Below are positions 18,495 through 27,220 of a DNA stretch of 64,000 nt, one piece after another (position 1 is the first letter of the stretch; each line of letters opens with the position of its first letter). Below the pieces are notes generated by a model. It ran no database searches and was not told where the DNA came from. It saw only the letters and a list, made by a program, of their open reading frames with translations. The position numbers and the translations under genes are program-made. The DNA lies in assembly GCF_965227735.1 (NCBI RefSeq), contig NZ_OZ245776.1, positions 1,302,001 to 1,366,000 of the forward strand. The letters are read 5' to 3'. The DNA is from Larkinella sp965227735. Lineage in GTDB: Bacteria > Bacteroidota > Bacteroidia > Cytophagales > Spirosomataceae.

Positions 18495-19802
18495 TTACTT
18501 CAAAGGGGTTGCTAACGTTACGAAGTAAATCCGGTTCAAATCCGCTTTGCCCGTAGCCGGTAAAATCTTGGTGGTGAAGCCATTCTGTCCGTTGTCGACC
18601 ACTCCAAAATCATCGTCGTTGGAAATGGCCAGCAAGTTTGTTCCCAGCAAGGCCACGCCCTCGGCTTTGTCGTGCGGATAAACCGGTGAAATTCCCGTCA
18701 ACAGATCCAGCACCAGTGTTTTCGTAACCGGTACGATGCCGGCCGTCTGCAAGCCCGTTTTATCTTTCAGTTGTTCGACCGTCATCCCGTTAAACAGTTT
18801 TCCGCCAACACCGTTGGCCGGATCAGAAATGTCCGTGGCCCCCGCCAGATCAAATTTGTAGATCCGTTTGAACGTTGCAGGTTTGGCCGGATTACCGCCG
18901 TAATCACCATCCCGCTCCAGGGCCAGAAATGTCGTATTCGTGATCGCGGCCACTTCGCTGCACCCGGTCAGGCTCGCATTTTCCATCAGGTAAACGTACT
19001 GTTTCGTGGCCCCCGTAGCAATATCGAAGGTCAGAACCCGAATGATCGTTGAACCGGAAACCGCAGACGGATTATAGAGTGGCGATTGCATCAGCCCTAC
19101 CAGGGTTTTGCCGTCGGGGGTCATCGTGAGTCCTTCCATACCCCGGTTCGGGCGACGCCGGGCCAGCACCAGCGGCAGGGTGCGCCCGCCAGTTCCGGTG
19201 CCAAACGGATTGATGCGTTCCAGGGTTTTGCCGGTCGCATCAAAATGGACAATGTGCGGACCGTATTCGTCGCTGACCCAGAACGTGCCGTCCGAAGCCA
19301 ATACCAACCCTTCCGAATCCAGCCCGTCCGCGCTGGGAGTTAACAACTGACCCAACAGGTCGAAGGCGGTTTCGCCGGTGCTTCCTTCTCCGCTGGGGTT
19401 CGGCAGGCCCGTCAGCAATTGGCCTGCCGCATTTTTCAGTAAAATAGTTTCTTCCAGCACCAGTTTACCGCCGTCCACCCGGAATTTACCGATTTGAGGG
19501 GTAAAATCAGCTTTCCCGAAAATAATGGAATTGGCCTGTGATCCGGCAGCATTCGGCCCCCGGTCGGTCAACAGATAAAATACATTGGGATCATTCGGGT
19601 CGGCCGCAATAGCGGAGCCAAAACCCCCGTTGGAAATAACCGTGTTGTTGGGCGAAATCGCTAAAACTTTGGGGTCGGTTGCTTCCGCGAAAGCCGGATA
19701 CAAAACCGCCGGAATGCGATGGTCATCGCAGGAAGTAACGACGAATCCACTCGCCAAAACCAGCAGCGTAGCTACCGAAACAGGTAAAGATAACTTGTTC
19801 AT
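18495..19802 (-). CDS. Esterase-like activity of phytase family lipoprotein
   Basis: The 435-residue protein has a leader with TSC at the lipobox position (VVTSCDDHRIP), then a beta-propeller-like phytase-esterase domain with NGGFGSAIAADPNDPNVFYL, SDEYGPHIVHFD, NRGMEGLTMTPDG and AEGVALLGTNLLAISNDDDFG. Proteins of this family hydrolyse phosphate or carboxyl esters, and the exact substrate is usually unknown. It should be anchored in the outer or inner membrane facing the periplasm. It lies between the broken phospholipase/phosphatase gene and a small unknown gene transcribed in the same direction, 75 bases upstream. The phosphorus-related neighbours suggest organophosphate use. Confidence 0.87.
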   Translation of the reverse strand: MNKLSLPVSVATLLVLASGFVVTSCDDHRIPAVLYPAFAEATDPKVLAISPNNTVISNGGFGSAIAADPNDPNVFYLLTDRGPNAAGSQANSIIFGKADFTPQIGKFRVDGGKLVLEETILLKNAAGQLLTGLPNPSGEGSTGETAFDLLGQLLTPSADGLDSEGLVLASDGTFWVSDEYGPHIVHFDATGKTLERINPFGTGTGGRTLPLVLARRRPNRGMEGLTMTPDGKTLVGLMQSPLYNPSAVSGSTIIRVLTFDIATGATKQYVYLMENASLTGCSEVAAITNTTFLALERDGDYGGNPAKPATFKRIYKFDLAGATDISDPANGVGGKLFNGMTVEQLKDKTGLQTAGIVPVTKTLVLDLLTGISPVYPHDKAEGVALLGTNLLAISNDDDFGVVDNGQNGFTTKILPATGKADLNRIYFVTLATPLK

Positions 19803-19877
19803 AATCAGAGAAAAGGTTGTTTTATTAAGTATCAGGTTGCGTTTATACGGAATGGTACGGTTTGATCCGGTTTAACC

Positions 19878-20129
19878 TCAGACCAATTCATAGGTTGCTT
19901 CTTCCGGAACCCGCCGGTAGTTTAATTCCTCCAGAACCGCCCGGGCAAAAGCCGATCGGTCGGATTTACGATACTGGTCGGGCGTCAGAGCGCCGGAAGG
20001 CGCGACGAAAACCTGGCTAACCCGTTGGCAGGCTGACCAGAGTGTCCGGTTTCTTTCAATTTTGAATTGCCGAATTGGCGTGTCAGCGCCAAACCACAGG
20101 CTGATGATGTTGTTCGAATTGCCTTTCAT
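19878..20129 (-). CDS. Conserved-looking hypothetical protein, 83 aa
   Basis: The 83-residue soluble protein has a globular composition (SLWFGADTPIRQFKIERN, ELNYRRVP) and no signal peptide. I do not recognise the family. Codon use matches neighbouring real genes, and a consensus -7 element (TACCTTTG) lies about 80 bases upstream on the same strand, which supports it. It could be the first gene of a short operon with the phytase-like lipoprotein 75 bases downstream. Confidence 0.58.
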   Translation of the reverse strand: MKGNSNNIISLWFGADTPIRQFKIERNRTLWSACQRVSQVFVAPSGALTPDQYRKSDRSAFARAVLEELNYRRVPEEATYELV

Positions 20130-20208
20130 GACCTGAAGGTCGTTACGAGTTGGGTTGCGTGTCCTGGCTGGAGATTCGGTCGGATTGCGGAGCCGGATGT
20201 GGACTGAA

Positions 20209-20216
20209 CAAAGGTA
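20209..20216 (-). promoter_or_regulatory. Candidate -7 element for the 83-aa gene
   Basis: Reading the minus strand, TACCTTTG matches TAnnTTTG exactly, about 80 bases before the ATG at 20129. The -33 box is not clear. Confidence 0.4.
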
Positions 20217-20401
20217 AAAGCAAGGCGCAACAAGCGGATTACGGTACGATCAAGTCTGAAACAGTTTTGTTAATCTTCCGGTAACACCACTTCGGCTTCG
20301 TTCAAAAAAGCGACGAACGCTTACCATAAATACCTGTTAAAAAGCCTGTTAAATAATTATTAAGCTTTTCCGGCGCATGGTTTCTGTCCCTGATCGGCTC
20401 C

Positions 20402-20409
20402 TATTTTTG
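20402..20409 (+). promoter_or_regulatory. Candidate -7 element for the choice-of-anchor I gene
   Basis: TATTTTTG matches TAnnTTTG. Transcription would start near 20417, about 20 bases before the ATG at 20437. This also argues against the longer reading frame starting at 20377. Confidence 0.5.
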
Positions 20410-20436
20410 TTTCTTTCACCCCTCATAAACACGAGC

Positions 20437-21948
20437 ATGATTCAGAACAAATGGCGGATCGGACTGGCCCTTTTGGCAGTATTGACCAACGCCTGTATCA
20501 ACGATCACCAACCTCCCGGGGTGTCGCAGGAAAACCCGGCCACGTTCAAGGAAATTTCCTCAACGGATTTAGGCGGTGAGGCTTCCGCCGAAATTGCGAC
20601 CTACGACCCGATCAGCAAACGCCTGTTTGTGGTTAACAATGAATCGGCTCCCAAAGTCGATGTTCTGGATTTGACGGCTTACCCGACCGTCACCAAATTA
20701 CCACCCATCGATCTGACGACCCTGGGCGGTGTGGCCAACAGCGTGGCGGTTTCCGGCGGGAAACTAGCCATCGCCCTCGAAGCCACCAACAAACAGGCAA
20801 ACGGGAGCGTGATCGTTTTGAACACGACGAATTTGACTTCCGTCAAACAGATTACCGTGGGCGCGCTGCCCGACATGGTCACCTTTAGCCCCAATGGTGC
20901 TTACATCGTTACGGCCAACGAGGGCGAACCCAGTGCCGACTACACGAACGATCCGGTGGGTTCCATTTCGATCATCAACGTCGCCGACAACTACAGCGTC
21001 AAAACCCTCACCTTCGAGTCGTTTGCGGCTTCGTTGCCGCAGTTGTCGGCAGGCGGTTTTCGGATCTACGGCCCTGGTGCAACCTTTGCGCAGGATGTGG
21101 AGCCGGAATACGTAGCGATTTCGTCGGACTCCCAAAAAGCGTGGGTAACGCTCCAGGAAAACAATGGGATTGCCGAGGTTGATCTGGTGACGGGAACGAT
21201 TTTGAAAATCAACCCACTGGGAACCAAGGACATTAGCCTGGCCAACAACGCCATGGATCCCAGCGATCAGGACAGCAAAATTAGTTTGGGGACCTGGCCC
21301 GTCAAATCCTTTTTCCTGCCCGACGCGATTTCCTACTTTTCAACCAGTGGCAATGGGTACCTGATTACGGCCAATGAAGGCGACGCCCGGGAATATTCGG
21401 CTTTTGATGAGCAGGTACGCGTCGGTAGTCTCACCCTGGACCCCACGGCTTTCCCAACCGCTGCGAACTTGAAACTGCCCGCCAACCTGGGCCGCCTTCG
21501 GGTGACCAAAACGGCCGGCAATACCGGTGGCGTCTACACCGAGCTTTACGGCTTTGGTGGCCGGGGCTTCAGCATTTACAACGCATCCACCGGAACGCGG
21601 GTGTATGACTCGGGCAAAAGTCTGGAAGAGCAGGTCATTGCCGCTAACCTCAACCTGTATGATGATGGACGCTCAGACGACAAGGGTGTTGAACCGGAAG
21701 GCGTTACCGTCGGCCTGATCAACGGCAAACCCATCGCGTTTGTTGGCATGGAACGGGCGGACGCGATTGCTATTTATGATGTCACGAACCCGGCGGCTCC
21801 CCAATTTCTCCAGCTTTTCAAAACCGGTGATGCCCCGGAAGGCGTGTTGTTTGTTCCGGCCGAAAACAGCCCAAACGGCCGCAGCATGCTGGTTGTGAGC
21901 AGCGAAGGCGACGGAACGGTTAAGATTTATCAGCCCGATAAAGTATAA
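20437..21948 (+). CDS. Choice-of-anchor I family lipoprotein
   Basis: The 503-residue protein starts best at 20437, giving a lipoprotein signal with Cys in LTNACINDH. The rest is a WD40/YVTN-like beta-propeller: ISKRLFVVNNESAPKVDVLD, GALPDMVTFSPNGAYIVTAN, GYLITANEGDAREY, GFGGRGFSIYNA, KGVEPEGVTVG and PEGVLFVPAEN. This matches the choice-of-anchor I group, formerly annotated as alkaline-phosphatase-like. The function is unproven; such proteins are often regulated with phosphate genes or exported by type IX secretion. Here no C-terminal sorting domain is present and a lipid anchor replaces it. A perfect hairpin follows the stop. Confidence 0.88.
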   Translation: MIQNKWRIGLALLAVLTNACINDHQPPGVSQENPATFKEISSTDLGGEASAEIATYDPISKRLFVVNNESAPKVDVLDLTAYPTVTKLPPIDLTTLGGVANSVAVSGGKLAIALEATNKQANGSVIVLNTTNLTSVKQITVGALPDMVTFSPNGAYIVTANEGEPSADYTNDPVGSISIINVADNYSVKTLTFESFAASLPQLSAGGFRIYGPGATFAQDVEPEYVAISSDSQKAWVTLQENNGIAEVDLVTGTILKINPLGTKDISLANNAMDPSDQDSKISLGTWPVKSFFLPDAISYFSTSGNGYLITANEGDAREYSAFDEQVRVGSLTLDPTAFPTAANLKLPANLGRLRVTKTAGNTGGVYTELYGFGGRGFSIYNASTGTRVYDSGKSLEEQVIAANLNLYDDGRSDDKGVEPEGVTVGLINGKPIAFVGMERADAIAIYDVTNPAAPQFLQLFKTGDAPEGVLFVPAENSPNGRSMLVVSSEGDGTVKIYQPDKV

Positions 21949-21971
21949 AACACGTTTACATTTTCTGATTG

Positions 21972-22009
21972 ACGCTACAGAAGTGATGTCCGCATCACTT
22001 CTGTAGCGT
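21972..22009. terminator. Perfect 17-bp hairpin between convergent genes
   Basis: Bases 21972-21988 are fully complementary to 21993-22009 around the loop TCCG. It sits between the convergent stops at 21948 and 22034 and can terminate both. There is no T-run, so it may instead be a REP-like element. Confidence 0.7.
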
Positions 22010-22033
22010 ATCAAACGCAGGATAGGTATCCCC

Positions 22034-22321
22034 TCATTCTACATCCTCCCGCCCCTCCGGCGTAAACCTCATTAATGCATCCCCAAGCATCCCGTCCTCC
22101 TTTTTCGTCACGCGTTTTAAGCGGGCAAACGCATCTTTCCGCACTTTGATCGAGGCATCATCGAAGCGTTTGAACGTGGCCCAGTCGACGTAAGCCCGGT
22201 TGGAGTCGGTATCCAGAAAACCGCCGTATTCGAGTTGGTGTTTGTCCAGTTCCAGCACGTAAATCACGGTCAGCGTAATGGGCTGGTTCGTTTTGGAGTA
22301 GAAAGTCCAGGTCAGTTTCAT
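22034..22321 (-). CDS. Hypothetical protein, 95 aa
   Basis: The 95-residue protein starts best at the ATG at 22321 (MKLTWTFYSKTNQPITL). It looks soluble and compact, with alternating strands (VIYVLELDKHQLEYGGF) and a basic C-terminal part (DAFARLKRVTKKEDG). I do not recognise a family. The codon use is coding-like and it sits between convergent and divergent neighbours as a lone gene. It has no signal peptide, so a cytoplasmic location is likely. Confidence 0.62.
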   Translation of the reverse strand: MKLTWTFYSKTNQPITLTVIYVLELDKHQLEYGGFLDTDSNRAYVDWATFKRFDDASIKVRKDAFARLKRVTKKEDGMLGDALMRFTPEGREDVE

Positions 22322-22420
22322 ACTGTAAGGTACGTCCCGGTTTTGTAGAAGCCATTGGTTTGCGCCCACTTTCTGACTACTTTTATTCTTTTCTGCTTTC
22401 CATCAGCCCATTCCGTTCCC

Positions 22421-24562
22421 GTGAAAAAACCGCTTCTCCTTTGTTTGGCTTGCTTTCTGTTCTCGTTTACTGCCGGAATTGCCCAAAAAAACGCTCAGCC
22501 AGTCCCATCCGTAAAATGGCCGGACAACCTGCCGTGGTGGAAAGCCAACAACCTGCGCGTGATCCAGACCAACTTGCCAGCCTACGAAGCCGCCACCCTC
22601 CACCCGGATTCGCTGCTGGAAGACCTGCTGGCGTGTTCGGCCAACACACTGCTGATCAACGCGGGCGGCATCATGGCCTTCTACCCCACCCAGCTCGATT
22701 TTCAGTATACCAACCCCTACATGAAACCGAATACGCTGGCCCAAGTCATCAAAAAGTGCCACGAAAACGGCATCCGCGTGGTGGTACGGTTCGACTTCAG
22801 CCGGGTTCATGAAAGCATCTTCAAAGCCCACCCCGACTGGTGTTATATTTCGCCCAAAGGTGAACGGATCATCAACACGGATATGTACGTGGTGTCGATT
22901 AACGCACCGTATGTGCAGGACCGGGCGTTCAAAATCATCGCCGAGGTGATTGACCAATTTCCGATCGACGGTATTTTCTTGAACATGCCGGGCTACCAGG
23001 TCAACAACCCGTACGAGGGCAAGTACCACGGCATCGACCAGAACGAAGCAGACAAAAAAGCCTTCGCAGCCTTCAGTGCGGGCATGACCTTGCCCACCGT
23101 CGAGAACAAAGCCGACCCGGTTTTTCAGAAGTATCTGGCCTTTAAAAAAGCCACGGTCGAAGACTGGTCGAAGCGGTTGCACGAACTGGTAAAGTCCAAA
23201 AACCCGCAGATTGCGATCTGCACGTATATGGACAAATACGTCGACATCATCCGGCACGAATCCCAGTCGAACACCAGCCTGCCGTATTGGCCTTACACGG
23301 CTTCCGACAACGTGAGCAATGCCGTCAACTCCTTTCCCGATCACATCGTTAGCAACGCCAGCATTCAGCAAATTTCGTTTCAGTCGCGCTACAATGCCGT
23401 GGAACCGGAGGAAGTCGGCATTCGGCTCTACGAAAACATCGCCAACGGTTCGGGCCTGGATATCAGCCTGATGGGCGACATGCGGGGGTACGAAGACGAA
23501 CGCAACTTCGACATCGTCAAAACCATTTATGCCCACCACAAGAAGCACGAACCGTATTTCGGGAACTACCAATCCGTCGCTAAAATTGCCGTCGTGGCCC
23601 CCGGCGCCTGGCCAAGTGGCGAACCCATGCAGGAATACCGGGGCATCGTGCTGATGCTGAAAGAAGCCCACCTGCCATTCGACATCATCGAAGACGGTCA
23701 GATCGGCAACCTGGCCGACAAAGTCAAAAAATACAAACTCCTGATTTTGCCGGAAATCACCTACCTGAGTGCCGAAGACATCCGGGTTTTGAAAGAAGCG
23801 AGCCAGCAAGGCACCCACCTCATTGCCACCAGCCGGACGCTGTTCGACAGTCTGGAAACCTTGCAGGACTTGTTCGGAGCCAAAATTATCCAGAAAGACC
23901 ACGACGGAGCCGGTTTTTACCTCAATCCTGAAAACAAAACCGTCTTCAAACGTTTTCAGAAACAGTCGATGCTTTTCTGGAAATTCAATCTGGGGCTTTA
24001 TGATCTGAAAGCCGCCGATGCGGTTTTTCTGCCCATTCTGGCGAAGGGTCGTCCGGGTCCACCGGAGATCATCGGCGGCCACGACCCCACCGGGTATTAC
24101 GCGATGGGTGTTAAAAAACACGCTAAAAGTCAGGCGGTTATCTTACCAATCAATCTGGGGCGGCTCTATTACATGCACGGCTACGAACAGCACAAAAACA
24201 TTTTGCTCGACGCCATCGACTACCTGTTACCGGAAGCCAGCCAACTGGTTCAGACCAACGCGCCCGAACGCATCGAAGTCATTTTGCAGGAATACACGAA
24301 AAACATCCCGGCCAACGTCACGAAGAAAACCACCGACGGCCTGATTCTGCACCTCGTCAACCTGACCGGTTTCAGCGGAAACACGTATTTCAAACCACTG
24401 CCGGTTTACGAGCTGACCTTCAAAATCAAGTCGAATTTCAAGCCCTCGAAAGTCTTCTCGATGGTGACCGAAAAACCAGTTCCGTTTACGTGGAAAGACG
24501 GTTTTGTGGAATTGAAAGTGGCCAAACTCGGCGACTTCGACGGCCTGGTGCTGGACCGGTAA
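22421..24562 (+). CDS. Secreted glycoside-hydrolase-like protein (GHL6 type)
   Basis: I choose the GTG at 22421, which opens a clean signal peptide (KKPLLLCLACFLFSF...GIAQ); the longer frame adds an unlikely leader. The 713-residue protein has an N-terminal barrel-like domain with CHENGIRVVVRFDFSRVH, HPDWCYISPKGE and DQFPIDGIFLNMPGY, as in the hypothetical glycosyl hydrolase 6 family related to alpha-amylase-type TIM barrels, and a central beta-galactosidase-trimerisation-like region (LILPEITYLSAEDIRVLKEA). It probably acts on a glycan in the periplasm. The substrate is unknown and no polysaccharide locus is adjacent. It stands alone and is divergent from a small unknown gene. Confidence 0.8.
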   Translation: MKKPLLLCLACFLFSFTAGIAQKNAQPVPSVKWPDNLPWWKANNLRVIQTNLPAYEAATLHPDSLLEDLLACSANTLLINAGGIMAFYPTQLDFQYTNPYMKPNTLAQVIKKCHENGIRVVVRFDFSRVHESIFKAHPDWCYISPKGERIINTDMYVVSINAPYVQDRAFKIIAEVIDQFPIDGIFLNMPGYQVNNPYEGKYHGIDQNEADKKAFAAFSAGMTLPTVENKADPVFQKYLAFKKATVEDWSKRLHELVKSKNPQIAICTYMDKYVDIIRHESQSNTSLPYWPYTASDNVSNAVNSFPDHIVSNASIQQISFQSRYNAVEPEEVGIRLYENIANGSGLDISLMGDMRGYEDERNFDIVKTIYAHHKKHEPYFGNYQSVAKIAVVAPGAWPSGEPMQEYRGIVLMLKEAHLPFDIIEDGQIGNLADKVKKYKLLILPEITYLSAEDIRVLKEASQQGTHLIATSRTLFDSLETLQDLFGAKIIQKDHDGAGFYLNPENKTVFKRFQKQSMLFWKFNLGLYDLKAADAVFLPILAKGRPGPPEIIGGHDPTGYYAMGVKKHAKSQAVILPINLGRLYYMHGYEQHKNILLDAIDYLLPEASQLVQTNAPERIEVILQEYTKNIPANVTKKTTDGLILHLVNLTGFSGNTYFKPLPVYELTFKIKSNFKPSKVFSMVTEKPVPFTWKDGFVELKVAKLGDFDGLVLDR

Positions 24563-24648
24563 ATATATCGGCTCCTCGCCGAAGGCTACTGACATAGGGC
24601 TGTCACCGGGTCACGTTTACTTTGTATCGTAAACAAACCCCAACAACT

Positions 24649-25146
24649 ATGTCACAGATCGAAATGCTTTTGAAGGAAATGGACCAGGAAGCCAAAACCA
24701 CCCGGAACATGCTCGGCCGCGTTCCTAACGATAAGTATGACTGGCAACCGCACGAAAAAAGCATGACCGTCCGGGCGCTGGCCACCCACATTGCCGAATT
24801 GCCGTCGTGGGTGACGCTGGCGTTGACCACCGAAGAACTCGATTTTGCCACGACTCCGTATCAGCCCGTAGCGATTAACGACACGGCCCAGTTGCTGGAC
24901 TATTTTGAAAGGACGCTGGCCGACGGTAAAGCGCATCTGGAACAGGCTACTGAAGAACAACTGGAAGGCCGGTGGGTGCTGCGTGAAGGCGAACAGATTT
25001 ACAGCGACACCTCGAAAGGCGAAATGATCCGCATCGCGTTCAGTCAGACGGTTCACCACCGGGCGCAACTGGGCGTATACCTTCGTCTGTTGAACATTCC
25101 GATTCCGGGCAGCTACGGCCCAAGTGCTGATGAACCTGGTTTTTGA
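24649..25146 (+). CDS. DinB-family protein
   Basis: The 165-residue protein starts at 24649 (MSQIEMLLKEMDQEAK). It has the four-helix DinB/YfiT fold with LATHIAELPSWV and SQTVHHRAQLGVYLRLL, giving a His triad suited to binding a divalent metal. Members include thiol-dependent S-transferases and many uncharacterised stress proteins. The substrate thiol is unknown here. It is probably monocistronic. A second, different DinB-type protein lies near 62.2 kb. Confidence 0.88.
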   Translation: MSQIEMLLKEMDQEAKTTRNMLGRVPNDKYDWQPHEKSMTVRALATHIAELPSWVTLALTTEELDFATTPYQPVAINDTAQLLDYFERTLADGKAHLEQATEEQLEGRWVLREGEQIYSDTSKGEMIRIAFSQTVHHRAQLGVYLRLLNIPIPGSYGPSADEPGF

Positions 25147-25263
25147 TTGAGCGATGAAAGAGATGAGACAAGAGAAGAAAGACATACATCTGCACCGGAT
25201 CATTATCGGTTCGATTTCTTTTTCCCCTTGTCTCTGCTCTCTTGTCTCTATTCTTTTTTCCGG

Positions 25264-26406
25264 TCAATACCCCTGCAAACTCAATTCCTCGGTATCGACC
25301 ATTTCAACGCGCTTGCCCATTTTTTTCTGGATGATTTTAAAATGGTGTTCGTCGTCGGGGCAGATGAGGGAAATGGCTTCCCCTTCGGCCTCGGCGCGAC
25401 CCGTTCTGCCAATCCGGTGAATGTAATCTTTGGGGGAACGCGGCAATTCGTAGTTGATCACAAACGGCAATAACTGAATATCAATCCCCCTGGAAATCAG
25501 ATCTGTAGCCACCATTACCGGCAACTTCCCGGATTTGAATTTGCTCAACGTTTCGGTCCGCGCGCCCTGGCTCTTGTCGCCGTGAATGGCTTCGGCCAGC
25601 ACGCCGTTTTTCCGCAACTTCACCACCAGATTATCCGCCGTCCGGGTCGATGAAACGAATACCAGCACCTGCGTCATCTTCCGTTCTTTGATCAAATACC
25701 GCAGCAACGGTCCTTTCCGCTCCGGGTCGATCCGGTAGGCAACCTGTTTGATCAGATCCAGATTCTGCGGTTCTTCGGCAATTTCAATTTTAATCGGATT
25801 GCGCAACAGATTTTCCCGAATTCCCTGAATCGCATCGCCCAGCGTGGCCGAAAACAGAATGTTCTGACGGTTTTTGGGCAACATTTCAAAAATCTCATTC
25901 ATCTCGCCGGCAAAGCCCAGATCCAGCATTTTATCGGCTTCGTCGAGCACCAGAATTGCCACTTCCCAGAGGTGTAAGGCGTTGGACGATACCAGATCCA
26001 GCAGACGGCCCGGCGTTGCGACTACAATTTCGGCACCCAACAGGGCAATCATCTGCGGATTGATGGACACCCCGCCGTAGACCGCCAGCGTTTTGACTTT
26101 TCGGGGCAGGCTGGCGCTTAAGCTTTGGAAGACCTCGGCCACCTGAACGGCCAGCTCGCGGGTGGGCACCAGCACCAGTACTTTTACATTGCGGTCGTTG
26201 GTGGTCTTTCGGCGCTGAAACATTTCCAGAATCGGCAGCACAAAGCCGGCGGTTTTGCCCGAGCCGGTTTTGGCAATTCCCAGCACATCGTGCCCTTTCA
26301 AAATGGTCGGAATGGCCTCCTGCTGAATGGGATAGGGTTCGGTATACTGCTGCTCCGCGACGGCTTTCAGGAGCGGTTCGGATAATCCAAGCGATGAAAA
26401 AGACAT
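25264..26406 (-). CDS. DEAD-box RNA helicase
   Basis: The 380-residue protein has the complete DEAD-box motif set in order: Q motif (YPIQQEAIP), motif I AKTGSGKT near 45-52, Ia PTRELAVQ, Ib TPGRLLDL, II DEAD, III SAT, IV VLVFVSSTR, V TDLISRGID and VI HRIGRTGRA. It lacks the long basic tail of RhlE-like proteins and ends soon after the helicase core. It should unwind RNA in ribosome assembly or cold adaptation. A second DEAD-box gene lies about 800 bases away in the same direction, separated by the AT-rich toxin-antitoxin remnant on the opposite strand. Confidence 0.95.
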   Translation of the reverse strand: MSFSSLGLSEPLLKAVAEQQYTEPYPIQQEAIPTILKGHDVLGIAKTGSGKTAGFVLPILEMFQRRKTTNDRNVKVLVLVPTRELAVQVAEVFQSLSASLPRKVKTLAVYGGVSINPQMIALLGAEIVVATPGRLLDLVSSNALHLWEVAILVLDEADKMLDLGFAGEMNEIFEMLPKNRQNILFSATLGDAIQGIRENLLRNPIKIEIAEEPQNLDLIKQVAYRIDPERKGPLLRYLIKERKMTQVLVFVSSTRTADNLVVKLRKNGVLAEAIHGDKSQGARTETLSKFKSGKLPVMVATDLISRGIDIQLLPFVINYELPRSPKDYIHRIGRTGRAEAEGEAISLICPDDEHHFKIIQKKMGKRVEMVDTEELSLQGY

Positions 26407-26528
26407 AAGGTGCTAAAAAGAGGAAGGAAAGTAACGGCTTCCGGCTTCAAATATACCACTAAATACCGGGGCAGTGGTTTTGTAAGGATGAACTTACTAT
26501 GTTTACACGTACAATTTCATCTTTCCGT

Positions 26529-26789
26529 ATGGACAGGAAATTAACGCTGAAGCTCGATGAAGACGTGATTCAGCAAGCTAAAATCTACGCTGCTTCGCAA
26601 AACAGAAGCATCTCAGGGTTGGTAGAAGGGTATTTGAAATCGCTGGTCAGTCAGAACGATTCAGGCAATGAAAACGAAGAAATCAAAATTTCTCCGTTCG
26701 TTAAAAGCATGACTTCGCGGACAATGATCCCGGCAGATTTGGATCCAAAGGAAGAATACAGAAAGCATCTGATGGAGAAATATCGATGA
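26529..26789 (+). CDS. DUF6364-type antitoxin
   Basis: The 86-residue protein starts best at 26529 (MDRKLTLKLDEDVIQQAK). The N-terminal half is ribbon-helix-helix-like, with the conserved AKIYAASQNRSISGLVEGYL; the C-terminal half (PFVKSMTSR...EEYRKHLMEKY) would wrap the toxin. DUF6364 proteins are the usual partners of VapC-like PIN toxins in Bacteroidota. Its stop overlaps the start of the downstream PIN gene in an ATGA, typical for such modules. The region is clearly AT-richer than the helicase genes on both sides, consistent with horizontal acquisition. Confidence 0.82.
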   Translation: MDRKLTLKLDEDVIQQAKIYAASQNRSISGLVEGYLKSLVSQNDSGNENEEIKISPFVKSMTSRTMIPADLDPKEEYRKHLMEKYR

Positions 26790-27100
26790 AAACTCGGCTT
26801 TTCTCGGCCCTTTCGTTTGCCACGGTGAATTATTTTCTATCCAAGTATGAAAGTAGAGAAAAAGCGAAGGATCTGCTTCGAAAATTTCGGATCATAGCCC
26901 GGATCATTAGCGTCGATGACTTGATTATTGAAAAAGGATTGAATTCCAATTTCTCCGATTTTGAAGATTCCCTGCAATACTTCTGTGCCTTAAAAGGCGA
27001 GTGCAACATGATACTAACCCGGAACCCAAAGTATTTTAAGGAGTCGGAGCTTCCAATCATGACCGCCCAGGAATATCTGGTCAGCATCGGAAGAAAATGA
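26786..27100 (+). pseudogene. N-terminally truncated VapC-like PIN toxin
   Basis: The 104-residue product matches the C-terminal three quarters of a PIN-domain toxin: SALSFATVNYFLSKYES, NFSDFEDSLQYFCAL, ILTRNPKYF and the C-terminal PIMTAQEYL. PIN toxins of this group are about 140 residues and begin with a strand carrying a catalytic Asp in an LDTN-type motif, followed by a helix. Here the start codon and two residues run directly into the second strand, so about 35-40 residues with the first metal-binding Asp are missing although the frame is kept. Ribonuclease activity is probably lost. It is coupled to the intact antitoxin by an ATGA overlap. A naturally short variant is the less likely alternative. 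Confidence 0.7.
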
Positions 27101-27161
27101 TCATTTATCCTTACCCTATAAAACACTATCAATCAGCCACTTTATCCCTGAAAAAGCTTCA

Positions 27162-27185
27162 TGATAGTATCATTTGATACTATCA
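27162..27185. repeat. 11-bp perfect palindrome downstream of the TA remnant
   Basis: TGATAGTATCA (27162-27172) and TGATACTATCA (27175-27185) are exact reverse complements separated by TT. It lies between the 3' end of the PIN remnant and the convergent helicase stop. It could be a terminator stem, an operator or an insertion scar. Confidence 0.6.
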
Positions 27186-27220
27186 AAGGTAAGACGCCCG
27201 CTTCAAATGTAGCCTTCCCT

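Noticed and set aside
20377..20436. Upstream start for the choice-of-anchor I protein
   Set aside because: A consensus -7 element lies inside this stretch and the ATG at 20437 yields a proper lipoprotein signal.
22403..24121. 572-codon open frame antisense to the GHL6-type hydrolase gene
   Set aside because: Low-complexity Phe/Val/Asp/Gly-rich translation opposite a well-supported secreted protein; no domain.
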